64,000 bases of DNA, taken from assembly GCA_965267335.1 (NCBI GenBank), contig OZ253953.1, positions 1,798,001 through 1,862,000 of the forward strand, given 5' to 3'. Below are positions 9,184 to 15,762 of this stretch, one piece after another. How positions within the stretch are numbered: the first letter of the stretch is position 1; each line of letters opens with the position of its first letter. The stretch comes from G965267335 sp965267335 (GTDB lineage: Bacteria > Bacteroidota > Bacteroidia > Cytophagales > JAAEPT01). The notes under the pieces are model-generated. The model was not told the DNA's origin, made no database searches, and saw only the letters and a program-made list of their open reading frames with translations. A program made the position numbers and the translations under genes.

Positions 9184-9339
9184 ATGGATACTTCTAAGAA
9201 AAAAAGAACTAAGAAATCTGTTGACGCAGAAACTCAGCAAGCCTGGATAGATTTGGTGCATGGTGGTTCATGTTGTGCGTTTGATGATCCAAAAAAGGAT
9301 GAAAAGGAGAAATTTCTGAAGAAATTGAAGAACCAATAA
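9184..9339 (+). CDS. Small Lys-rich protein with HGGSCC motif
   Basis: A 51-residue reading frame whose ATG is the base immediately after the GH9 stop codon. The N-terminus is basic (KKKRTKK), the middle reads WIDLVHGGSCCAFDD with two adjacent cysteines, and the end is a charged helix-like segment. It has no signal peptide. Zero spacing to the GH9 gene suggests translational coupling. I do not recognise the family. It could be a real small cytoplasmic protein, a metal- or thiol-active peptide, or a chance ORF; the biased composition and adjoining start favour a real gene. Confidence 0.5.
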   Translation: MDTSKKKRTKKSVDAETQQAWIDLVHGGSCCAFDDPKKDEKEKFLKKLKNQ

Positions 9340-9480
9340 TTTTTTCTTGTGCGGATTTAGCTATCTGGTTGGTTTTCATTATTTTCATTTAAAATTTACT
9401 CACGAATACTTTTTGATTTATTTGAAGGAGCCCTTCATTACCAAATTAGTGGTGAAATTGTATTTGATTTTGTCTCAGAG

Positions 9481-10113
9481 ATGAAGTGTGCATTAATCAC
9501 AAATGACCAGGTTCTAATCTCATCGTTTGATGGGTTGCAGGCAGCAGGTGCTTTACAGTTAGTAGAGGTACAGGATGCGGAGTTGGTTTTTGTGGATTTA
9601 GATGCGCAGGGGGTTAGCACCGGTGTTCAGTCTCCACTGGTATTTATTTCCAGCAACACTGAGAAAGCCATATTGGCCTTTGATGAAGGTGCTTTGGACT
9701 TCCTTTGCAAGCCTATTGACTCATATCGTCTTCTAAAAACAATTAATCGGGCAAAAGATTTGGGGCAGACCATAACCAAGGACAGTAGTGGGTCATTGCT
9801 AGTCAAAAACGGAACCCAACACCTCAACATCAGGCATAACGAAATTAGCTTTATTGAAGCACTAAGCGATTATTCTGTTATACATTCAAAGAGAGGGAAA
9901 GTCATCATTAACTCCAGCCTAAAGAAGATGGAAAACCGGCTACTGGGCTTCGGTTTTATGAGAGTGCATCGCTCATACATTGTAAACCTAAACCTTATTG
10001 AGACCATTGGTGTCAATGAGGTTATTTCTGACGGGCATAGTATTCCTATAGGGAGTTCTTATAAAAAGAAATTAATCAGCAGAATTACCAACGTGCATGA
10101 TATCATAGGTTAG
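9481..10113 (+). CDS. LytTR-family regulator with degenerate receiver
   Basis: 210 residues. The C-terminal half (about 105-205) is a LytTR DNA-binding domain: ISFIEALSDYSVIH, then LKKMENRLLGFGFMRVHRSYIVNL and IPIGSSYKKKL. The N-terminal 95 residues resemble a response-regulator receiver that has shortened and drifted. Asp39 or Asp41 (VFVDLD) sits where the phosphoacceptor is expected and Lys77 (CKPID) is kept, but the acidic pair after the first strand is reduced to ND. It may therefore act without classical phosphorylation. No histidine kinase gene is adjacent. It converges on the SiaC-type gene with a four-base overlap of the two 3' ends. Confidence 0.85.
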   Translation: MKCALITNDQVLISSFDGLQAAGALQLVEVQDAELVFVDLDAQGVSTGVQSPLVFISSNTEKAILAFDEGALDFLCKPIDSYRLLKTINRAKDLGQTITKDSSGSLLVKNGTQHLNIRHNEISFIEALSDYSVIHSKRGKVIINSSLKKMENRLLGFGFMRVHRSYIVNLNLIETIGVNEVISDGHSIPIGSSYKKKLISRITNVHDIIG

Positions 10114-10487
10114 TGAACTGCTACGGCCTGGATATTAACTTCTGCAATCTCACTGTAGTTTTGTATCGCTTCCAGCATTTCAATATCATCTTCTTCGTAA
10201 TACCAGGTGATCTTAACCTGATGACCGTTTTGTTGTTGCTGGGAAATTCTGTCCAGTATATCAAGGATACATTTTGCTGAACTGGTATTGAAGTATTTGA
10301 AATTAATCTCAGCATGTATAATCGGGCTGGCATTTTCATTACATTGATCCATGAACTCAATCACCTTCTTATACAAATTCAAAGAATTTTCGCTGGAAGA
10401 CATACCTTGCATAGTGATTGACTTTTGGATAGGGTCAATTTCGATGAATGGTGTCTTTTTTTGTGCTTCTATTCTGAATGTGTTCAT
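10110..10487 (-). CDS. SiaC-family (DUF1987) regulatory phosphoprotein
   Basis: 125 residues matching the SiaC/DUF1987 pattern: FIEIDP near the start, an ISGESS-like MQGMSSSENS segment, YFNTSSAKCILDIL, and WYYEEDDIEMLEAIQNYSEI near the end. Thr68 in FNTSSAK is at the same position as the phosphorylated threonine of Pseudomonas SiaC. There, phosphorylation by SiaB and dephosphorylation by the PP2C phosphatase SiaA control a diguanylate cyclase. No SiaB-like kinase or diguanylate cyclase is adjacent. A SpoIIE/PP2C sensor encoded at 36218-39547 is one possible partner, by inference only. Its 3' end overlaps that of the LytTR gene. Confidence 0.85.
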   Translation of the reverse strand: MNTFRIEAQKKTPFIEIDPIQKSITMQGMSSSENSLNLYKKVIEFMDQCNENASPIIHAEINFKYFNTSSAKCILDILDRISQQQQNGHQVKITWYYEEDDIEMLEAIQNYSEIAEVNIQAVAVH

Positions 10488-10600
10488 ATTCCTTTATACG
10501 CTTTACTTGTATTTAGAGTTAATTAAGGAAGAAGCATTCCGTTAGGAGACATTAAAAAAATTAAGCTGGTCAGAATGTATTACTCCTTTTTTAATTACTC

Positions 10601-10608
10601 TATCTTTG
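10601..10608 (+). promoter_or_regulatory. TAnnTTTG -7 element before the VWA-OmpA gene
   Basis: TATCTTTG fits the Bacteroidota -7 consensus. Transcription would start near 10614, leaving a leader of only about 9 bases before the TTG start at 10623. No clear -33 TTG was seen. Confidence 0.4.
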
Positions 10609-10622
10609 TGAAAAAATAGCAT

Positions 10623-12110
10623 TTGAACCAAAAAATACCAATAATAGCTTTTTTGATTATCTGCATCTCTTGTGTAAATACGAAAGTTAAGAGACTAAGT
10701 TTTGTGCAAGAGGAGACCCCAACGATAACCGGTTCAGAGACAGTTACTTCTTCAAATTATAAAAAAGCTACGCTTAGTATATCCAGAGTCGTAAATGGCG
10801 GAGACAAATGGTATATCTATTTACATTTGATTGGAGCTAATGGCAAGCACTTGGATGGATTGACCGATGATATTTTGGATATTTCCTACTCCCGAATCGC
10901 GAGAAAATTGCCGATGGATACCCACGAAGTAAAGAGGTTAAAGATTGAAAATATTGCTGATGAGGGATGCAATCCTATGAGTTTAATGTTTTCTATTGAC
11001 AGAAGTGGATCAATGATTCACAATGCAGAGAAGACTCGTTCAGCCGCCAAAAAGTTTGTTGAATCCAAGTTTTATGAAGATGAGATTGGTATTGTCGTAT
11101 TTGGCTCCTGGGCAAAACGTGAGGCCGAGCTAAGTACAAACAAGAAGAGGTTGATTGATATTCTTGATAATGTTGATTTGACAAAGTTCTCGGGCACAAA
11201 CTTTACTTATGGCATCGATAAGGCTTTGAATTCTGTGAAGTATCAGGCACATCATGAAGACAAAGGAATTCTTTTGTTGAGTGATGGTTACGGAATGTCT
11301 GCTGGTCAGGCAAATCGATTAATCAATAAAGCCCGAAATCTTGGGATCGCAATCCATTTTTATCAGTACAAACCTTTTGATGAAAAGACCAGGAAGGAAC
11401 ATAAAATCAAGGATGATGGAAAGTTGGCTCGGAGGATGGCTAGTGCCACAGGAGGTATCTACAAATGTTTAGGGGTTGACAATGATTTTGCAAAGGAATT
11501 CATGGATTTGCGCTATAAGGCCTGTCATGTATATAAAGTGACGATAGACAAGCCGGATGCGAGTGGTGAGTATTTGTATACTTTCAAATTTAAACATGAC
11601 TATGTTCAAAAAAGACTAGATTTTGGAATCAAGTATACGTACTCCGATTTAACATTTTTTCATCAAAAAAATATGGGAAATACCAAGCTGGAGAAGCCGG
11701 CAGTACTTGATCGAATAGATAGTCTTTTTGCAGATAATCCCACAGAAGTATCGGAAGACCCCGAGATTGATGAAATATATTTACTGAATGTCTATTTTGA
11801 TTTTGATCAGGCCATTCTGAAAGATGGAAGCGAAAAGGCTGTTCAGGAGGTATATGATCTGTTGAATGAAAATTCCAGGATGAGGATAGAACTAAGGGGG
11901 CATACGGATAACAAAGGGTCAGCTGAATACAACAAGAAGCTTTCTTTGGAACGGTGTTTGTCTGTGAAAGAAGCACTGGTCCGCAAGGGTATTGATGGTA
12001 GCCGTATCGAGGTAATCGGGTTTGGTGCCAGTATTCCGGTGGCTACCAATAATACTGATGAAGGAAGAAGTAAAAACCGAAGGACCGAATTTAGAATTCT
12101 TGAAAAGTAA
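10623..12110 (+). CDS. VWA-OmpA lipoprotein
   Basis: 495 residues from a TTG start. The frame has no upstream ATG, and the next inner Met is over 90 residues on, whereas the TTG gives a proper lipoprotein signal (FLIICISC, Cys17). A von Willebrand A domain spans about 115-300 with an intact MIDAS motif DRSGS (Asp126, Ser128, Ser130). An OmpA-like peptidoglycan-binding domain occupies about 385-495 (VYFDFDQAIL, then ELRGHTDNKGSAEYNKKLS and RRTEFRIL). The protein is expected to be outer-membrane anchored, to hold the cell wall, and to bind a metal-dependent ligand through VWA. The ligand is unknown. The downstream thioredoxin-fold gene begins 38 bases later and may be cotranscribed. Confidence 0.9.
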   Translation: MNQKIPIIAFLIICISCVNTKVKRLSFVQEETPTITGSETVTSSNYKKATLSISRVVNGGDKWYIYLHLIGANGKHLDGLTDDILDISYSRIARKLPMDTHEVKRLKIENIADEGCNPMSLMFSIDRSGSMIHNAEKTRSAAKKFVESKFYEDEIGIVVFGSWAKREAELSTNKKRLIDILDNVDLTKFSGTNFTYGIDKALNSVKYQAHHEDKGILLLSDGYGMSAGQANRLINKARNLGIAIHFYQYKPFDEKTRKEHKIKDDGKLARRMASATGGIYKCLGVDNDFAKEFMDLRYKACHVYKVTIDKPDASGEYLYTFKFKHDYVQKRLDFGIKYTYSDLTFFHQKNMGNTKLEKPAVLDRIDSLFADNPTEVSEDPEIDEIYLLNVYFDFDQAILKDGSEKAVQEVYDLLNENSRMRIELRGHTDNKGSAEYNKKLSLERCLSVKEALVRKGIDGSRIEVIGFGASIPVATNNTDEGRSKNRRTEFRILEK

Positions 12111-12148
12111 AGAATTGTTAGTATACTTGGCTTACAAAAACTCTCCTT

Positions 12149-12694
12149 ATGAAAAACTTATTTCTTACTCTTGTACTTACCACTAGTTATATTATAACCT
12201 TGGCTCAGACAGGAGAAACCTTTCCTGAACTGTCGGGTACCACGCTTAAAAACAAAGAAATTACAGTTCCTGTAGACACTAAAGGGAAATATACCCTTGT
12301 AGGTATGGCCTATTCCAAAAAGGCGGAGGATGAATTGGAAACCTGGATGCAACCAGTCTACAGCACTTTTATTTATAAGCCGAAGAAACCAGTTCTTTTC
12401 AGGACAGAATATGATGTCAACTTATTCTTTATACCTATGTTTACGGGCCCCAATGCCGTAATTGAAGGCAAGGCCAGAAAGAAAATGGAGGGGTCAATAG
12501 ACCCAAAATTACATAGCTATGTGCTGCTATATAAAGGAAAGCTGAAGGAGTACAAAGAAAAGCTTGATTTTGAGAAGAAGGATACTCCCTACTTTTTTGT
12601 GCTGGACGAAGAAGGTACCATCGTTTATGAAACTTCAGGTGCTTATACTGATGATAAGATGGCTGAGATAGAGAGTTATTTGGAAGAAAAATAA
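12149..12694 (+). CDS. Exported thioredoxin-fold protein without cysteines (ATP10-like)
   Basis: 181 residues with a signal peptide ending near LAQ (20). The body resembles AhpC/ATP10-type thioredoxin folds: FPELSGTTLKNKEITVP, then YTLVGMAYSKKAEDELETWMQP, and a late PYFFVLDEEGTIVYETSG strand-turn-strand. There is no cysteine anywhere, so it cannot be a thiol oxidoreductase. In such proteins the fold usually serves binding or assembly. It lies 38 bases after the VWA-OmpA gene. Its stop codon overlaps the start of the terminator stem, and it converges on the MscS gene. Confidence 0.65.
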   Translation: MKNLFLTLVLTTSYIITLAQTGETFPELSGTTLKNKEITVPVDTKGKYTLVGMAYSKKAEDELETWMQPVYSTFIYKPKKPVLFRTEYDVNLFFIPMFTGPNAVIEGKARKKMEGSIDPKLHSYVLLYKGKLKEYKEKLDFEKKDTPYFFVLDEEGTIVYETSGAYTDDKMAEIESYLEEK

Positions 12695-12723
12695 CTGCCA
12701 GACTTTGATGTAGTCTGGTAGTT
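12693..12723. terminator. Bidirectional hairpin between convergent genes
   Basis: AACTGCCAGACT (12693-12704) pairs with AGTCTGGTAGTT (12712-12723), 12 bp with one G-T wobble and a 7-base loop. It overlaps the stop codon of the thioredoxin-fold gene and lies 33 bases before the MscS stop on the other strand. Confidence 0.7.
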
Positions 12724-12756
12724 CTTGAAGTATTTCACTTAAATACGTTTTCCTAT

Positions 12757-13878
12757 TTAGTTCAGCTGTTTTTGATAGATCGTCTGTGATGGGAATGCAA
12801 AATCCAGCCCATTCGTATTGAATGATTCGAGAATGTCCATATTCATAATGGTTTGAGTTTCCAGGATATCAGCACCGGGCTTTATATAATAAGCGAAGAA
12901 AATGTTCAGTGAAAAATCACCGAAGGCATTAAAACTGATCAGCACATTATCTTCTATCAAATCCTTATGTCGTTCCGAAATTTCTTTCAGGAGTTCCATA
13001 CCTTTTTTGACATCGTTGTGGTCCATGTCATATGTAAGACCAAGGTTGAGTACGACTTTTCGGCTTGGCTCTGAGGAAACATTTTCAACAGAGTTGTTAG
13101 AAATGTCGGAGTTAGGAATAGTTACGATACGCCCTTCCAAAGTCTTAATTCTGGTACTTCGGATGCCAATTTCGGTTACGAAGCCATCATAGCCATCAAC
13201 TTTGATTCGATCATTAATGGTGAATGGTTTGTCAGCAAAAATTGTGAAACCACCCAGTAAGTTTGAAACGCTATCCTGTGCGGCTAATGCAAGAGCCAGA
13301 CCTCCGATACCAAGACCAGCAAGTATTGCTGAAACATCGTAACCAGCATTGTCAATAGCAACAATTAGGGCAACTAACCAGATGATAATGTTAATACCTT
13401 TTTTTATAATAGGAAGCAGTTGATCGTCCAGGTCACCTTCACTCTTTTCCACCATAGGGGCAACATACTCTTCTACAATTGCTCTGAACAACCTGCTTAC
13501 CATCCAGGCAATATTGAATATGATTAGAATATAAAAGACCCTATCCACCCATATCCTGACTGCACCTTCGAGCCCTAATTGGTGCTCTACACCATACCAT
13601 ATGCCACCCAGCACCAAGGCAAACACGATGGGTTCTTCAATCATATCAATGATAATGTCATCTAGTTTGCTTTTGGTTTTTTGCGTTAGTTTTTTGACAA
13701 TATTTTTGAAAAACCAGTAGACCAGTTTACCCACTATGATACAGCCCAGAATAATTCCAAATGAAATAAGCCAATCTTTTAGTTCGTAGCCGAAGTACTT
13801 GTTGTGCCAAAAACCAGTGCTTGCTGAGGCTCCGGTTGTTGTTGAGTCAATTTGTAAGAGTATGGTGTTTAATGACAT
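12757..13878 (-). CDS. MscS-family mechanosensitive channel
   Basis: 373 residues from the ATG at 13878. An upstream in-frame ATG at 13944 exists, but a TAAATTTG promoter element lies between the two, favouring the inner start. After a short periplasmic N-terminus there are several membrane spans (about 35-55, 75-95, 110-135, 165-185), then the pore-lining helix GLGIGGLALALAAQDSVSNLLGG. The MscS beta domain (FTIFADKPFTINDRIKV; TLEGRIVTIPNS) and an alpha/beta C-terminus follow. It is expected to gate open under membrane tension and release solutes during osmotic downshock. It converges on the thioredoxin-fold gene and diverges from ssrA. Confidence 0.9.
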   Translation of the reverse strand: MSLNTILLQIDSTTTGASASTGFWHNKYFGYELKDWLISFGIILGCIIVGKLVYWFFKNIVKKLTQKTKSKLDDIIIDMIEEPIVFALVLGGIWYGVEHQLGLEGAVRIWVDRVFYILIIFNIAWMVSRLFRAIVEEYVAPMVEKSEGDLDDQLLPIIKKGINIIIWLVALIVAIDNAGYDVSAILAGLGIGGLALALAAQDSVSNLLGGFTIFADKPFTINDRIKVDGYDGFVTEIGIRSTRIKTLEGRIVTIPNSDISNNSVENVSSEPSRKVVLNLGLTYDMDHNDVKKGMELLKEISERHKDLIEDNVLISFNAFGDFSLNIFFAYYIKPGADILETQTIMNMDILESFNTNGLDFAFPSQTIYQKQLN

Positions 13879-13898
13879 ATTTGCAGAATTTGGAAAGA

Positions 13899-13906
13899 CA
13901 AATTTA
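13899..13906 (-). promoter_or_regulatory. TAnnTTTG -7 element of the MscS gene
   Basis: On the minus strand this reads TAAATTTG, predicting transcription from about 13892 and a 14-base leader to the ATG at 13878. No matching -33 TTG was found. Confidence 0.4.
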
Positions 13907-14006
13907 AAGGAATATTTGGAGTAACCTTTTAATAATGTCGTCAATCTCCACCTAGGGTTGAGGTGGGATACCGAAATGTACCCCGATAGATCAAATGATG
14001 TAAGAG

Positions 14007-14038
14007 TTGAGCAATTACATAATAGATTATTATCTTTG
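14007..14038 (+). promoter_or_regulatory. ssrA promoter (TTG-N21-TAnnTTTG)
   Basis: TTG at 14007-14009 and TATCTTTG at 14031-14038, 21 bases apart, match both halves of the Bacteroidota housekeeping promoter. Transcription near 14045 would leave a leader of about 55 bases ahead of the mature tmRNA. That leader contains a 7-bp hairpin (CTTTCGG 14044-14050 with CCGAAAG 14062-14068) that may mark the processing site. Confidence 0.6.
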
Positions 14039-14100
14039 TGCCCCTTTCGGAATTGTTTGACCCGAAAGACTGTTCTTTGATAACCACATTAATAATTACT

Positions 14101-14502
14101 GGGGCCGACTGGATTTGACGGGGTGAGTGATTACGAATGTAAGCATGCAGGCTCATGGGATGAGAGCCTTGAAAGATAGTTCCAAATTCATAAATGGCGA
14201 AGATTATTCTTACGCTATGGCTGCTTAATTCTGAATTATAGTAGGAATTAACTTCAGGTTGAGTGTATCACTCCCTGGCCATCATCGCACCTTTCTTTTG
14301 ATTTGCTAGGAAGGATTTCGCGGTGTCGAAACGCAAATCTAGGATGTATAAAGTCATGGTATACATCCGAAATTAAATGACTAAGGTATAACTCGGGTGT
14401 CTTTCTCCTGGTTATGCTCGAAAACCAATGATAGACTAAGCATGTAGAAGATCCGATAGTTGCCATGTCCGGACCGGGGTTCGACTCCCCGCGGCTCCAC
14501 CT
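14101..14502 (+). ncRNA. ssrA: tmRNA (transfer-messenger RNA)
   Basis: The 5' end GGGGCCGACTGGATTTGACG and the 3' end GGTTCGACTCCCCGCGGCTCC are the classic tmRNA termini. The 5' GGGGCCG pairs with the 3' CGGCTCC as the alanine acceptor stem, the discriminator A is at 14499, and the genome then reads CCT, so the final A of CCA may be added after processing. The tag frame runs GGC at 14196 to TAA at 14228, encoding GEDYSYAMAA, a variant of the Bacteroidota GE..YALAA tag. It rescues stalled ribosomes and marks nascent proteins for proteolysis. It is a one-piece tmRNA. Confidence 0.96.
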
Positions 14503-14818
14503 TCGTTCTTCGAAGCTTTAGCGAAGAGAACTTCGCTTGCTTCTTGAACTGCGGTGGATTCTATCCACCAGATTTTTTATCTGACCTCTACCCAAAAACT
14601 GTCCGATTTTCGGGGAAGGCTACAATTGGTACGGCTACATATACAACAGCAGCTATGAGAGATAATGGAATAGAGTCGATGAAGAAGAATGCTCCTGTGG
14701 CTTTGAGTTATGAGGTTTAGGATATACATACAGATGTAAACACTTCAGAGTCCTAATGTGAAGCTTATGGGTCACTTTTTTCCGGTGAACAGGCTAGAGT
14801 TAGGAAAGCCTTATCATC
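14503..14818. other. Intergenic region after ssrA
   Basis: 316 bases. It holds two hairpins of the ssrA terminator. The stretch 14600-14720 reads as protein-like in one plus frame (GTATYTTAAMRDNGIESMKKNA, stop at 14718-14720) without a usable start, so it may be the tail of a lost gene. Nothing else was seen. Confidence 0.4.
14553..14579 (+). terminator. Terminator after ssrA
   Basis: GGTGGAT (14553-14559) pairs with ATCCACC (14563-14569) around a 3-base loop, followed by GATTTTTTAT. A second hairpin (GCGAAG/CTTCGC, 14521-14536) lies just before it. Confidence 0.75.
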
Positions 14819-15586
14819 ATGAAACATTTGCAACTTTTAGTCCTTACGGTCCTCTTCAATATTCCTTGTGTTTATTCACAATTATGTCTGGATCCATCTA
14901 CAGATGATATTACCATATGTGAGGTTATTCACGATAGTACGATCACAACTTTGGATGTTATCATGGAAGCTACGGTAGTGCAGGTATTTCCGGCATCAAG
15001 TTCAATGAGTCTGCAAAAGGTTACAGATCTTATGGGGGGGAGTGCTCCCAATTTTCTACTTGTTTACGATAATAGTTCACATTTCGAATGTGTAGATGAT
15101 GAGTCTGTGAGCGTGAGTAACTTTGAGGTGGGGGATACTTTAATATCTTATTTCATAGATATGACTCAGGAAGGGGGATTTACACCAGGCATTCGACATT
15201 ATTACATTCCTAATACTTACTCGGTTAATGCCTATTCAATATTTAACAACGGTTACTACGATTCAGCTGCAATAGGAGGTGATGATTTTTCAAGGTCAAC
15301 GGTGCTTCTGGATTTACAAAATAATAACTGTGAAGGCAGCGTGATTTCTTCGGTCGATAAGGATATTAGCTACCAGCAACAAATATCATTAATAAGTAAT
15401 CCGGTAAGTCATGAGCTGAATTTATCTGAGAAAGCTGATTTTTGGATTTATGATGTTCATGGAAAACTTATGGTTTCCGGTTGTAAAGCTACAATCCGTG
15501 TTAATGAATTAACTTCGGGGCTATATATCCTAAGAATTGAACAGCAAAATGGAACGCTCTCGAGTACTCGCTTTATTAAGGATTAA
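14819..15586 (+). CDS. Secreted protein with T9SS type A sorting domain, function unknown
   Basis: 255 residues with a signal peptide ending at about residue 20 (PCVYS-Q). The N-terminal 170 residues match no family I know. They contain cysteines at LCLDPS, ITICEV, HFECVDD and NNNCEG and look like a small beta-rich domain. The last 75 residues form a type A sorting domain: SLISNPVSHELNLSEKADFWIYDVHG, then a final GLYILRIEQQNGTLSSTRFIKD stretch. It should cross the outer membrane by the T9SS and be attached or released. It stands alone between ssrA and the GT-C-like gene. Confidence 0.7.
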   Translation: MKHLQLLVLTVLFNIPCVYSQLCLDPSTDDITICEVIHDSTITTLDVIMEATVVQVFPASSSMSLQKVTDLMGGSAPNFLLVYDNSSHFECVDDESVSVSNFEVGDTLISYFIDMTQEGGFTPGIRHYYIPNTYSVNAYSIFNNGYYDSAAIGGDDFSRSTVLLDLQNNNCEGSVISSVDKDISYQQQISLISNPVSHELNLSEKADFWIYDVHGKLMVSGCKATIRVNELTSGLYILRIEQQNGTLSSTRFIKD

Positions 15587-15762
15587 CTTTATTTAAGGTC
15601 TCGGTTTTACGCCATTTTTATAACAGACTCAAGACCCTCTTCATCATATTGGTACCCTACTGTTGAAGGAGCAAACGCCTTATACCTGAAATTTTCGTGG
15701 TGACTATAACTCTTTTTTTTATTCTGTAGTGTTCAATTTTCGATTATGAAGTATTTTCGCGT

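Noticed and set aside
13879..13944. Upstream ATG extension of the MscS gene
   Set aside because: A promoter element at 13899-13906 falls inside the extension.
14460..14720. 86-codon plus-strand ORF beginning inside ssrA
   Set aside because: Its first 13 codons lie in the tmRNA acceptor arm and it crosses the terminator; not a gene as called, though the tail may be a remnant.
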